Below are positions 34,823 through 45,700 of a DNA stretch of 64,000 bases, piece by piece. The DNA comes from Bryobacterales bacterium (GTDB taxonomy: Bacteria; Acidobacteriota; Terriglobia; Bryobacterales; Bryobacteraceae). The stretch covers positions 186,001-250,000 of the forward strand of contig JADJWL010000004.1 in NCBI GenBank assembly GCA_016716385.1. Reading direction: 5' to 3'. Below the pieces are notes generated by a model that was not told the origin of the DNA, made no database searches, and saw nothing but the letters and a program-made list of their open reading frames with translations. A program made the translations under genes and the position numbers. Position 1 is the stretch's first letter. Every line of letters starts with the position of its first letter.

Positions 34823-36232
34823 ATGCGTGTCTTCACCGCTATTGTGGCGATCGCCTGCTCACCTCTGTGCGCCGCGGACTGGCCCATGTTCCGGGGGCCG
34901 AATGCAGCCGGGGTGTCGGATGAAAAGAACCTTCCAGTGGAGTTCGGCAAGGGCAAGAACATGGTGTGGCGCACCCCGCTGCCACCCGGCCATTCTTCCC
35001 CTGTCCTCGCTGGAGATAGCATTTTCCTCACCGCGGTCGAGGACGAGCGGCTGTTCACCATTTGTCTCGACCGCCAGACCGGCCGCGTGAAGTGGCGGCG
35101 CGAAGCCCCGCGCCCCCGCAAAGAAGAGCTGCACAAATCGAACAACCCGGCCTCCCCGAGCGCCGTCAGCGACGGGACGAACGCCTATGTGTTTTTCACC
35201 GACTTCGGCCTGCTTGCCTACGGACCGGACGGCAATGAGTTGTGGCGCCAGCCGCTGGGCCCGTTCAACAACCCCATGGGCATGGGTGCTTCGCCGGTAC
35301 TGGCCGGCGACCTGCTCCTCCTGATCCTGGACCAGGAAAGCGGCTCCTACTTCACCGCACTCGACAAGAAGACCGGCAAAGAACGCTGGCGCGTCGATCG
35401 CTCGGATTACACGCGCGGCTTTTCAACCCCGGTTCTCTATCAGCCGGACGACGGGCCGCTGCAGGCGATCATCGCCGGATCCTACCGGCTCACCTCCTAC
35501 GAAGTGGCGACGGGCAAGCCCGTGTGGTGGGTGGGCGGCCTGACGTGGCAGTTGAAACCGACTCCAGTGATGGCCGATGGCATGATCTTCGTCCAGGGCT
35601 GGGCCGGCGGTTCCGACACCGGCCAGCAGGAATTCGTCGAGCCGTTCGAAGATGCGCTCAAACGCCTGGACAAGAATGGCGACGGACGCATCGCAAAGGA
35701 CGAGGTCACCGATCCCAAGATGCTAAAGGACTGGAATTCGCTCGATCTGGACCGGGACAGTGCGCTCAACGAACGGGATTGGAGTCTGTACCGCTCCCGG
35801 CGCCAGGCGCAGAACGCGATCATCGGCATCAAGCTCGGCGGGAAGGGCGATATGACGGAGAAGAACACTGTCTGGCGCTATTTCAAGTCCTTGCCCAATG
35901 TGCCGTCGCCGCTCTGGTATGACGGTGTGCTGTACATGCTGAAGGAGGGGGGGATCCTCACCTCGTTCGATCCCAAGACGGGTGACGTCCTGAAACAGGG
36001 ACGGCTCACAGGAGCGCTGGGTCTGTACTTCGCCTCGCCGGTGGGCGCTGACGGGAAGGTCTACGTCGTTTCCGAAGAGGGCAAAGCCGTCGTGCTGAAG
36101 GCTGGCGGGGAGTGGGAGATCCTTGCCGTGAACGACCTGGGCGAAGGCGCGCACGCCACTCCCGCGATCGCCGACGGACGCATGTACCTGCGGACGCATC
36201 AGGCGCTGTACTGCTTCGCTAACGCGCAATGA
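34823..36232 (+). CDS. Secreted PQQ-like propeller protein with EF-hand insertion
   Basis: 469 aa with signal peptide (VFTAIVAIACSPLCAADW). It opens DWPMFRGPNAAGVSDEKN and carries propeller blades (LDRQTGRVKWRRE, DKKTGKERWRVD, FDPKTGDVLKQG). Between blades, residues 283-294 form a textbook EF-hand loop, DKNGDGRIAKDE, with a second weaker loop DLDRDSALNERD about 30 residues later, so calcium binding is likely. The stop overlaps the kinase start by 4 bp (ATGA), coupling a surface propeller to a kinase-like protein. Catalytic function not evident. Confidence 0.87.
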   Translation: MRVFTAIVAIACSPLCAADWPMFRGPNAAGVSDEKNLPVEFGKGKNMVWRTPLPPGHSSPVLAGDSIFLTAVEDERLFTICLDRQTGRVKWRREAPRPRKEELHKSNNPASPSAVSDGTNAYVFFTDFGLLAYGPDGNELWRQPLGPFNNPMGMGASPVLAGDLLLLILDQESGSYFTALDKKTGKERWRVDRSDYTRGFSTPVLYQPDDGPLQAIIAGSYRLTSYEVATGKPVWWVGGLTWQLKPTPVMADGMIFVQGWAGGSDTGQQEFVEPFEDALKRLDKNGDGRIAKDEVTDPKMLKDWNSLDLDRDSALNERDWSLYRSRRQAQNAIIGIKLGGKGDMTEKNTVWRYFKSLPNVPSPLWYDGVLYMLKEGGILTSFDPKTGDVLKQGRLTGALGLYFASPVGADGKVYVVSEEGKAVVLKAGGEWEILAVNDLGEGAHATPAIADGRMYLRTHQALYCFANAQ

Positions 36233-38922
36233 GCCAGACCCTGGGGCACTACGATCTGACGGATCAGATTGGCGAGGGTCCGTTTACGATCACCTACCGG
36301 GCGGCCGACAGGCAGGCCAACCGCCGCGTCATCGTCAAGATCCTCAAGGCCGAGGCTGCCACCGACTCCTCGAAGCGAACCCGCTTCGAGGAAGAAGCCA
36401 AAGCGATGTCCGCGTTGAACCATGCGAACATCGCGCATGTCTACGAGTTCGCGTCGGCGAACGGCGTGGACTACGTCGCCGGCGAGTACGTCCAGGGTGA
36501 ATCGCTCGCCGAGGCGCTCGGACGGAAACGTCTGCGCCGCAAGGAATCGCTCAGCTACGCCGAGCAGGTGATCGGAGCTCTCGATTCGGCCCACGCGGCA
36601 GGAGTCGTTCACGGGCGCGTGAAGCCGTCGAACATTCAAATCGCCGGCAAGGTACGGGCCAAGCTAACCGACTTCGGCGTCGCGCGTCTGTCCGATGGCG
36701 TCCCGATTGACGCCGATTCGCTGCCGGAGGGGACGTCTCCAGACCAGTTCGCCTATCTCTCACCCGAGCAAATCCGCGGTGAAGTCCCGACCCCGCAGAG
36801 CGACGTCTTTTCGTTCGGCGCCGTCCTGTACCACATGGTCTCCGGGCAGTCGCCGTTCCTGCGGGACACGAGCGCCGCGACCTTCCATGCGATCCTCCAC
36901 CAGGAACCGCCGCCCCCATCCCGGTTCACCTCGCGGGCGCCCAAAGGGATTGAGAAAGTCCTCAGCCGATGCCTTGCCAAGGATCCGAAGCAGAGGCCGG
37001 CGTCCATCGCGGACCTGATTCCCGACCTCCACGCGATGCGCGAGGAGTATGAATCCGCGAAGGAAACCAAGGGTTCGTTTCTGGGGGAGAACTGGGAGAG
37101 GGTCCTGTTGTGGTCGTTGGCGGCGGTCTTTTTCCTGGCCGCCGTGGGTGGCGGAGTCTACTGGTGGCTTACTCGGCCGACTCACCCGGCGGACTCGACA
37201 ACGCTGAAGCGGATCACCGAGGAACGAGGCCTGGACTCCGAACCTGCATTCAACCAGGCGGGTGATCTGATCGCCTTCGCTTCGGATCGCGCCGGGAATC
37301 TCGACATCTGGGTCCAGCCGCTGAGCGGCAGAGATCCCCGGCAGGTGACCACACACCCATCCGACGACCGCGAGCCGGCGCTGTCGCCCGACGGCCGCTG
37401 GCTCGCTTTCCGCTCTGAACGCGATGGCGGCGGCGTCTACATTGTTCCCGCGGAAGGGGGCGAAGAGCGGCTCGTCGGCCCGGGAGGACGGCGTCCGCGG
37501 TTTTCTCCCGACAGTTCGCAGATCGCTTACTGGACCGGCCCGGTCGGCCTTGGACCGGCCGCGGTTGGGGAGTTCCGCACCTTCGTCGCGCCGGTTGCGG
37601 GCGGCGAACCGGTCCGTGTTGCCGTGGACTTCGTCTCGGCCGCCATGCCACTCTGGGCGCCGGATGGGCAACGCCTGCTCGTGCTGGCTGTGCGTGATCC
37701 CAGCGTCGCCCCGGTGGACTGGTGGCTGATCCCGGTTGGCGCCGGCGCCCCGGAATCGACAGGCGCCTGCGCCACCATCCGCACCGCTGGAATTCATGCG
37801 CTGGCCGCCTGTCCGCCGCCCGCTGACTGGCGGGAGGGTGCGGTTTACTTCGCTGCAGGGCCGGGAGATGGCAAGAGCTCTCTCTACCGGCTGGAACTCT
37901 CCGAATCGGCTGCCGCCGTCAACGGCACGCCCCTCCAATTGACGCACCGTGAGTCTCTCGATACCGCTCCCACCGCGGCGCCGGACGGACGCTTCGTGTT
38001 CGCCCGCCAGACGATGGATGTTGGTATTTGGGTGCTGCCGCTGAGTGCGGGCGAAGCCAAACCGGCTGGCGAGCTGAAACGCATCACCTCCTCGGCGTCG
38101 GTGGAGACCTATCCGACCGTCTCCGCCGACGGCCGCCGGATGGTCTACCTGTCCGACGGTAAAGGCCCTCTCGCGCCTTGGCTCCGCGAACTGGATACCG
38201 GAAAAGAAGAGCCTCTCACCGACGGCCGTCAGGAGCAGCTCTGGCCGAGAATCAACCCGAGCGGCGACCGCGTCGTGTTCACAGAACTCCGCATCGGAGC
38301 CTTCGAGCACTTTGTCGCGCCGGTGGGTACCGGTCCAATGGAGTTGCTCTGCGATGTCTGCGGCGCCACCGTCTCGGACTGGTTACCCGATGGAGCGTCG
38401 GTCCTGATCGAAATGCGTCCCGAGGCCGGAACCCGTTCGGGAATCGCTCTCGCTCGTGTGGCATCCAGGGAGCGGACCATGCTCCTGACGCATCCGGTAC
38501 TCAGCGTTGCGCAGGTGCGGTTGTCTCCGGACGGTCAGTGGCTGGCCTTCGTCGGGCGAGAAGATTCAGGAGACACCAAGCTGTTCCTGGCGCCTTTCCG
38601 GGCTGGCGGTGTCCCGCCCGCCGCATGGACGCCGATCACGGCCGGCGGGCACTTCGACTCTGCCCCGCAATGGTCCCGGGACGGACGGTTTCTCTACTAT
38701 ATTTCCTCGCGTGAAGGGCACCGGACGATCCTCGCCCAACCGCTCGCCGGCAACCCGCCGCGGCCCGATGGTGAACCTCGAATCGTCCACCGGTTCAGCC
38801 AGGCGGCCCGTTCGCCATCCCTGGTCGCGCTGAACGGTCTCGACATGTTCGTCGCCGCCGACGCCCTCTACCTCACGGTCGGCGAGGTGCGGGGCGCCCT
38901 GTGGCTGGGCGAGCGACCGTAG
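36229..38922 (+). CDS. Kinase-like membrane protein with TolB-type propeller, probable pseudokinase
   Basis: 897 aa. An N-terminal PknB-like domain (about 8-270), one transmembrane helix (about 288-311, VLLWSLAAVFFLAAVGGGVY) and a large extracytoplasmic WD40/PD40 propeller (FASDRAGNLDIWV, LSPDGRWLAFRSERDG and similar). The ATP lysine (Lys37, VIVKIL), helix-C Glu and Asp148-Phe-Gly (DFG) are present. The catalytic loop, usually HRDxKPxN, reads HGRVKPSN at 128-135, so the catalytic Asp is Arg130. The glycine loop is GEGPFT, missing its third Gly. The protein may sense or scaffold rather than phosphorylate. Confidence 0.87.
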   Translation: MSQTLGHYDLTDQIGEGPFTITYRAADRQANRRVIVKILKAEAATDSSKRTRFEEEAKAMSALNHANIAHVYEFASANGVDYVAGEYVQGESLAEALGRKRLRRKESLSYAEQVIGALDSAHAAGVVHGRVKPSNIQIAGKVRAKLTDFGVARLSDGVPIDADSLPEGTSPDQFAYLSPEQIRGEVPTPQSDVFSFGAVLYHMVSGQSPFLRDTSAATFHAILHQEPPPPSRFTSRAPKGIEKVLSRCLAKDPKQRPASIADLIPDLHAMREEYESAKETKGSFLGENWERVLLWSLAAVFFLAAVGGGVYWWLTRPTHPADSTTLKRITEERGLDSEPAFNQAGDLIAFASDRAGNLDIWVQPLSGRDPRQVTTHPSDDREPALSPDGRWLAFRSERDGGGVYIVPAEGGEERLVGPGGRRPRFSPDSSQIAYWTGPVGLGPAAVGEFRTFVAPVAGGEPVRVAVDFVSAAMPLWAPDGQRLLVLAVRDPSVAPVDWWLIPVGAGAPESTGACATIRTAGIHALAACPPPADWREGAVYFAAGPGDGKSSLYRLELSESAAAVNGTPLQLTHRESLDTAPTAAPDGRFVFARQTMDVGIWVLPLSAGEAKPAGELKRITSSASVETYPTVSADGRRMVYLSDGKGPLAPWLRELDTGKEEPLTDGRQEQLWPRINPSGDRVVFTELRIGAFEHFVAPVGTGPMELLCDVCGATVSDWLPDGASVLIEMRPEAGTRSGIALARVASRERTMLLTHPVLSVAQVRLSPDGQWLAFVGREDSGDTKLFLAPFRAGGVPPAAWTPITAGGHFDSAPQWSRDGRFLYYISSREGHRTILAQPLAGNPPRPDGEPRIVHRFSQAARSPSLVALNGLDMFVAADALYLTVGEVRGALWLGERP

Positions 38923-38973
38923 CGACCGAGCCCGGCCGCCATGACCGCGGCGCCAGTTTAATGTGTTCCGCAC

Positions 38974-39003
38974 TTGAACCAGGATTCATTACAGATATAT
39001 AAT
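38974..39003 (+). promoter_or_regulatory. Promoter of TonB-dependent receptor 1
   Basis: TTGAAC (38974-38979) and a perfect TATAAT (38998-39003) are separated by 18 bp, 39 bp before the GTG start at 39042. The block ATATATAATC recurs before the second receptor gene. Confidence 0.75.
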
Positions 39004-39041
39004 CACACCCATCTCGTAATCTTCCGCTGAGGACGAAAAGG

Positions 39042-42000
39042 GTGAACACTCCGAGTCGAGCCTTGAAATCACTTCTGCCGGCCGTTCTGCTCCTGAACGG
39101 CGCCGTCCTGTCTCTTATGGGGCAGGGGACCCCCGGCACCATCACGGGCCGGGTCATGGATCCAACCGGCGCGGCCATTCCTGGTGCAGCGGTGACCGCC
39201 ACCAACGTAGCAACGAACATCACGAACCGGACCGTATCCACGGAAACCGGTGACTACACGCTGCAGGTATATCCCGGCACCTACCGCGTTGTCGTCGAAG
39301 CGGACGGCTTCAAGCGGTACCTACGCGACGGCATTCTCATGACGGCGGCTTCCACGGTCCGCATCGACCTGACGCCTGAACTGGGCTCGGTCGCGGAAAC
39401 GATCGAGGTCCAGGGCATGACGCAGTCCGTCCAGACCGAGAACGCCAAGGTCTCCACGTCGGTCGAGAACAAGGTGATCGACGAGTTGCCGCTGGTGGTC
39501 GGCGGCGCGCTCCGCAGCCCGTTCGATCTCGTGAAGATCGCGGCGCAGCAGGGAGGCGACGGTACGGCGATGCGCCTTGGCGGCGCGCAGGCTGCAGCGT
39601 GGGACGCCACGCTGGACGGGGTCTCGGTGACCACCAACCGTTCCGCGGACACGACCGAGATCGCCTACAACACGCCATCCCTCGAAGCCATCACGGACTT
39701 CGCCGTCGATACCAACGGCTTCAAGGCCGAATACGGCCAAGCCGGAGGCGGCGTCATCACGTTCTCCTCGCGCTCCGGCACCAACGACTTCCACGGCACC
39801 GTCTACAACTTCCTGCGCAACGAGAAACTCGACGCCCGCGGCTTCTTCGCTCCAACCCGCGCGGTGTACAAGCAGAACGATTTCGGTGCGGCGGGCGGCG
39901 GCCCGATCATCCGCAACCGCACGTTCTTCTACGCGGCTTATGAGGGCTTCCGCAACCGCGTCGGGGCCAATGACATCATCCTGAGTGTGCCGACGCCGGA
40001 GATGTACCAGGGCAACTTCTCCAACTGGGTCAGCCAGCAGAACCAACTCCTGCAAATCTACGATCCGGCGACCACGCGGCGCAATCCGGCGGGCGCCGGC
40101 TTCATCCGCGATCCGTTCCCGAACAACCAGATTCCAACGAACCGGTTCTCTACGTTTGCCCGGCAGGCAATCCCGTTCGGACAGACCGCGCAGCCGAACC
40201 GCGGAGGGCAGCCAGGAACGATCGGCTACGTGCGGCAGAACTTCATCACCTCCACCGGTACGCTCGTCGAGCCGCAGAACAAATGGAGCCTGAAGATCGA
40301 TCACAATTTCAACGCGAACCACCGCGTGGCGTACTTCATGAACTTCAGCGACTACGCCCGCACCCCCGGCGCCGGGGGGCCTCCCGGACTCCCTCTGCCG
40401 CTCTACAACGGACCGGAAGCGCAGGACTTCACCACCAAGAGCTTCCGGATGAGCTATGACTGGGTGATCTCACCGAATCTGCTGAACCACATCTCGGCCG
40501 GTGGCAACACGTTCTTCAAGGCAAGCTTCTCACCCAACTACCAGGGCGCGGGCGGTACATGGGGAAGCCAGATCTGTTTGGCGAATGTGATCGACTGCTC
40601 GCGGAACTTCCCGCTGCTCACCTTCTCGGAATTCTCCACCTGGGGCGGCAACGCCATGAACGGCACCGAGCAGCCGCTGTGGTCGATTAAGGACGATCTG
40701 AGTTGGAACCGTGGGAAGCACTCTCTGAAGTTCGGCTTCTCCTTCCAGAGCCAGCGCGCGATCGGCTTCGGCGAGCAGCAGATCATGGGTGGCGCCGGAT
40801 TCAGCTTTCTGTCGACCGGCGTGCCCGCTGATACCACGTTCCGCAGCGGCAGCTCGTTTGCCTCGTTCCTGCTCGGTGAGGCCATCAACGGCGGAACAGA
40901 GACCGAAAGATATGCTCCGCAGTACTACCCCTACTACGGCTTCTACGCGCAGGACGACTGGCGGGTGACGCAGCGCCTGACCCTGAATTTCGGGCTGCGC
41001 TACGAATTCACGCTCCCGCCGCGCTCGCCGCTCGATATCCTCTCTGACTTCACCCCGGACCGCCCCAACCCGCGGATCAACAACTTCCCCGGCGCCCTGC
41101 GATTCGCCGGCTTCGGCCCTGGGCGTGAGAACAGCAGCACGCTGGTCCCGGGTTGGTTCGGAGGTTGGAGCCCGCGGCTGGGGTTGGCGTACCAATTGAA
41201 CGACAAGACCACGATGCGGTTCTCGGCGGGTCGGGCGTTCAGCAAGATCACGGTGGTTGCCGGCAGCGGACACTTCGCCGGCTTCATCGGCACCTACCGC
41301 TTCCAATCGATTGACCAGGGGGTCACTCCTGCCTTCCGCACGGACGATGGCTTACCCGCCTACCCGCTTCCGGTCACGCTCGACCCCGGCGCCACGCTCG
41401 ACCCGGCCTTCGCCAACAACCAGAACATCGATCACTGGCAGCTTTCCGATGCCGCTCGCGCTCCGGAAAACTACTTCTGGACGTTCAATATCCAGCGCGA
41501 AGTCGCTCCGAGCACGGTTCTGGAAGTCGGATATAACGCCATGATCGGCAACCGGCTCCAGGCGGGTCTGGTCAACCTCAACCAATTTCCCACCCCGCTC
41601 TGGGATAACTTCGTCGGGCAGTATGGCTTCGCCGGCGCGCGTGCGCTGCTCAACTCGCAGATCCTCTCGGCGACGGCGCGGGACGCCAACATCCCGATCC
41701 CGTATCCGAACTTCACCGACCCATCTGTCCAGCAGCAGCGGACGGTCGCGCAGGCTCTGCGGCCCTTCCCGCAGTACCTGTCGGTGAACACTGGCGCCCA
41801 GGGCGGCGACAAGAGCGGACACTCGACTTACCACGCCATGGTTCTGAAGTTGCAGCGCCGTTACGTGAACGGATTGGCGCTCGAATGGAACTACACGCTA
41901 TCGAAGATCATGACCGACGCCGACAGTTACCGCGCTGGCAACAACCAGTCCCGCGACCAGTACAACCGGCGCGTGGAGAAGTCCATCGGCCAGTTCGACC

Positions 42001-42560
42001 AGACCCACATGGTCAAGTTCAGCACTGTCTACGAACTGCCGTTCGGACGCGGAAAGCGCTTCGGGAGTGGGTCGAGTGGCGTGGTCAACGCCGTGTTCGG
42101 AGGCTGGCGTCTGGCTGCGATCCAGAGCTACGCCAGCGGCTTGCCGATCCGGGTCTCGCGGAACAATCCGTTGCCGCTGTTCAACGGCTACGCCGCCCCG
42201 ACAATCAATGGCTATGACAACTGGCGCGGCGCCATCCAGGGTGACAGCTTCGATCCCGGGACGGATCTGTTCATCGACCGGGCCGCTTTTCCCACGCAGG
42301 AGAACAACTTCGGCAACGCCACGCGCCACAATCCGAAAGTTCGCAGCTTCCCGCAGTTGAATGAAAACATCAGCCTGGGCAAGACCTTTCAACCACTCGA
42401 GCGGCTGCGCGTCGACTTCCGGTGGGAAGCGTTCAATCTGTTCAACCGGACCGTATTCGGCACCGGCAACCTGAACCTCAACAGCAATGTGTTTGGCGTC
42501 GTGGTCAACCAGTCCAATACGCCCCGCCAGCAGCAGGTGGGCCTCAAACTCTACTTCTAG
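39042..42560 (+). CDS. Oar-like TonB-dependent receptor 1
   Basis: 1172 aa from GTG. Signal peptide (about 1-25), a carboxypeptidase-regulatory-like domain at about 30-108 (GTITGRVMDPTGAAIPGA; YTLQVYPGTYRVVVEADGFK), a plug region (about 130-250; ENKVIDELPLVVGGA, EYGQAGGGVITFSSRSGT) and a beta barrel ending QQVGLKLYF with terminal Phe, the outer-membrane signal. One predicted loop has a conserved Cys pair (ICLANVIDCSRN). Such Oar-type proteins import or bind large substrates such as oligosaccharides or peptides; the ligand is unknown. It is followed by a terminator and a close paralogue of identical length. Confidence 0.92.
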   Translation: MNTPSRALKSLLPAVLLLNGAVLSLMGQGTPGTITGRVMDPTGAAIPGAAVTATNVATNITNRTVSTETGDYTLQVYPGTYRVVVEADGFKRYLRDGILMTAASTVRIDLTPELGSVAETIEVQGMTQSVQTENAKVSTSVENKVIDELPLVVGGALRSPFDLVKIAAQQGGDGTAMRLGGAQAAAWDATLDGVSVTTNRSADTTEIAYNTPSLEAITDFAVDTNGFKAEYGQAGGGVITFSSRSGTNDFHGTVYNFLRNEKLDARGFFAPTRAVYKQNDFGAAGGGPIIRNRTFFYAAYEGFRNRVGANDIILSVPTPEMYQGNFSNWVSQQNQLLQIYDPATTRRNPAGAGFIRDPFPNNQIPTNRFSTFARQAIPFGQTAQPNRGGQPGTIGYVRQNFITSTGTLVEPQNKWSLKIDHNFNANHRVAYFMNFSDYARTPGAGGPPGLPLPLYNGPEAQDFTTKSFRMSYDWVISPNLLNHISAGGNTFFKASFSPNYQGAGGTWGSQICLANVIDCSRNFPLLTFSEFSTWGGNAMNGTEQPLWSIKDDLSWNRGKHSLKFGFSFQSQRAIGFGEQQIMGGAGFSFLSTGVPADTTFRSGSSFASFLLGEAINGGTETERYAPQYYPYYGFYAQDDWRVTQRLTLNFGLRYEFTLPPRSPLDILSDFTPDRPNPRINNFPGALRFAGFGPGRENSSTLVPGWFGGWSPRLGLAYQLNDKTTMRFSAGRAFSKITVVAGSGHFAGFIGTYRFQSIDQGVTPAFRTDDGLPAYPLPVTLDPGATLDPAFANNQNIDHWQLSDAARAPENYFWTFNIQREVAPSTVLEVGYNAMIGNRLQAGLVNLNQFPTPLWDNFVGQYGFAGARALLNSQILSATARDANIPIPYPNFTDPSVQQQRTVAQALRPFPQYLSVNTGAQGGDKSGHSTYHAMVLKLQRRYVNGLALEWNYTLSKIMTDADSYRAGNNQSRDQYNRRVEKSIGQFDQTHMVKFSTVYELPFGRGKRFGSGSSGVVNAVFGGWRLAAIQSYASGLPIRVSRNNPLPLFNGYAAPTINGYDNWRGAIQGDSFDPGTDLFIDRAAFPTQENNFGNATRHNPKVRSFPQLNENISLGKTFQPLERLRVDFRWEAFNLFNRTVFGTGNLNLNSNVFGVVVNQSNTPRQQQVGLKLYF

Positions 42561-42586
42561 TCGACCACCCCTCTCTATCTCCACCT

Positions 42587-42620
42587 ATGGCCCGGCAGGT
42601 AACGATGCCGGGCCATTTTT
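42587..42620 (+). terminator. Rho-independent terminator after receptor 1
   Basis: A perfect 11-bp stem ATGGCCCGGCA/TGCCGGGCCAT (42587-42597 with 42606-42616), 8-nt loop, and a T run. It separates the tandem receptor genes into independent transcripts. Confidence 0.9.
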
Positions 42621-42660
42621 CTTGTAGTTACTTAATAGAAGAAACATAATTACATTTGCC

Positions 42661-42689
42661 TTGTTTAGGCCACCTGGTCGATATATAAT
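42661..42689 (+). promoter_or_regulatory. Promoter of TonB-dependent receptor 2
   Basis: TTGTTT (42661-42666) and TATAAT (42684-42689) with a 17-bp spacer, 34 bp before the GTG start. AAGAGG in the leader is the likely ribosome-binding site. Confidence 0.7.
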
Positions 42690-42722
42690 CCACCCACATC
42701 CTTCGTTTAAGAGGTTATTCGG

Positions 42723-45700
42723 GTGAAGACTCTCAGTCGAGCAGTGAAGATCCTCTCGTGCGCTATGTTGCTCCTGGGCAGCATGGCCGGTTCTCTGTTT
42801 GCCCAAGGCACGCCGGGAACAATTACCGGGCGCGTGATCGACCCGACTGGCGCTGCGATTCCCGGCGCCGCTGTGATCGCGACAAATATTGCAACCAACA
42901 TCACGAGCCGTACCGTTTCTACCGACACAGGCGACTATACGCTCCAGGTCTATCCCGGCACCTACCGCGTGCAGGTCGAAGCCGATGGGTTCAAGCGGTA
43001 TGTCCGCGACAACATTCTCATGACTGCGGCATCGACGGTTCGCATCGACCTGACGCCCGAACTGGGGTCGGTTTCGGAGACGGTCGAAGTTCAGGGGATA
43101 ACGCAGACGGTTCAGACGGAAAACGCCAAGGTCACGACCTCGGTCGAGAACAAAGTGATCGACGAACTGCCGCTGGTCGTGGGAGGCGCGCTGCGCAGTC
43201 CGTTTGACCTCGTGAAGATCGCCGCGCAGCAGACCGGCGACGGCGCGAACATCTCGTTGGGGGGCGCTCAGTCGGCTGCCTGGGATGCGACCTTGGACGG
43301 TGTGTCGGTGACCACCAACCGCTCGGCCGACGCCACCGAGATCGCCTACAACACGCCTTCCCTCGAGGCGATCACGGACTTCGCTGTCGATACGAACGGT
43401 TTCAAGGCGGAGTACGGCCAAGCCGGAGGCGGTGTCATCACGTTTTCGTCGCGCTCGGGAACGAACGAGTTCCACGGGACCGTCTACAACTTCCTGCGCA
43501 ACGAAAAACTCGACGCCCGCGGCTTTTTTGCCGCGAAACGCGCCGTGTATAAGCAGAACGACTTCGGCGCCGCCGGCGGCGGCCCGATCATCAAGAATCG
43601 CACCTTCTTCTATGCGGCCTACGAAGGGTTCCGCAACCGCGTCGGTGCGAACGACATCATCCTGAGCGTGCCCACGCCGGAAATGTACCAGGGCAACTTT
43701 TCCAACTGGGTGAACCAGCAGAACCAGCCCCTGCAGATCTACGATCCGGCCACCACCCGCCGCAATCCCGCGGGAGCCGGCTTCATCCGCGACCCGTTCC
43801 CGGGCAACCAGGTCCCCACCAACCGCTTTGCGAACTTTGCGAGGCAGGCGATTCCGTTCGCGCAGGGTGTGCAGCCAAACCGTGGCGGCCAGCCGGGCAC
43901 CATTCAATACATCCAGCAGAACTTCATCACCTCCACCGGTACGCTGGTCGAGCCGCAGAACAAGTGGAGCCTGAAGGTCGATCACAACTTCAATGCGAAT
44001 CACCGCGTCGCCTACTTCATGAACTTCAGCGATTACGCGCGCACCCCCGGTGCTGGCGGCCCTCCCGGCCTGCCCTTGCCGCTGTACGCCGGTCCGGAGG
44101 CCCAGGATTTCACGACGAAGAGCTTCCGGATGAGCTACGACTGGGTGATCTCGCCGAACCTGTTGAACCACATTTCGGCCGGTGGAAATACGTTCTACAA
44201 GGCGAGCTTCAATCCAAGCTACGAAGGTCCCAACGGAAGCTGGCGCGACAGGATCTGCCTGCCGAACGTGATCGACTGCTCGCGGAACTTCCCGCTGCTG
44301 ACCTTCACTGAGTTCTCACAGTGGGGAGGCAACGCGAATAACGGCACGGAGCAGCCGCTCTGGTCGATTAAAGACGACCTGAGCTGGAACCGCGGCAAAC
44401 ATTCGCTCAAGTTCGGCTTCTCGTTCCAGAGCCAGCGCGCGATCGGCTTCGGCGAGCAGCAGATCATGGGGGGCGCCGGATTCAGCTTCCTGTCGACCGG
44501 CGTGCCGGCCGACACGCAGTTCCGTAGCGGCAGTTCGTTTGCCTCATTCCTGCTCGGCGAGGCCATCAACGGGGGAACGGAAACTGAGCGGTATGCGCCC
44601 CAGTACTATCCGTATTACGGTTTCTACGCCCAGGACGACTGGCGCCTCACGCAGAAGTTGACGCTCAACGTAGGGCTCCGGTACGAGTTCACCCTGCCGC
44701 CCAGGTCGCCGCTGGACATTCTGTCCGACTTCACGCCGGACCGGCCGAATCCGCGAATCAACAACTTCCCCGGCGCTTTGCGGTTTGCCGGCTTCGGCCC
44801 TGGACGCGAGAACAGCAGCACGCTCGTACCGGGCTGGTTTGCCGGGTGGAGCCCCCGGCTCGGAATGGCCTACCAACTCAACGACAAGACGACCCTGCGC
44901 GTGTCCGCCGGCCGGGCATTTAGCAAAGTCACGGTTGTGGCGGGCAGTGGCCACTTCGCCGGGTTCATCGGCACGTATCGCTTCCAGTCAGTCGACCAGG
45001 GGGTGACGCCTGCCTTCCGTACCGACGACGGTCTGCCGTCCTACCCCCTGCCGGTCACCCTCGACCCAAACGCCACGCTGGACCCAGCGTTCGCCAACAA
45101 CCAGAATGTGGACTTCTGGCAGCTCTCCGACGCCTCGCGCGCTCCGGAGAACTACTTTTGGACCTTCAACATGCAGCGTGAGGTAGCCCGCAGCACGGTG
45201 CTCGAAGTCGGATACAACGCTATGATCGGCAACCGGCTGCAGGCGGGTCTGGTGAATCTCAACCAGGTGCCAACTCCGATCTGGGACAACTACGTGGCCC
45301 AATACGGCTTCACTGGCGCCCGGGCCCTGCTCAATTCACAGATCACGTCGGCGACGGCGCAGCAGGCGGGCGTGCCGATCCCGTACGCAAACTTCACGAA
45401 CCCGAGCGTGCAGCAGCAGCGGACCGTGGCGCAGGCGCTGCGGCCGTTCCCGCAATACCTGGCGATCAACACCGGCGCCCAGGGCGGCGACAAGAGCGGA
45501 CACTCGGCCTACCACGCCATGGTCTTGAAGCTCCAGCGCCGCTACGTGAACGGTCTGGCTCTGGAGTGGAACTACACCTTCTCCAAGATTCTCACCGACG
45601 CCGATTCTTACCGGGCCGGCAATAACCAGTCCCGCGACCAGTACAACCGGCGGGTCGAGAAATCGATCGGCCAGTTCGACCAGACCCATATCGCCAAATT

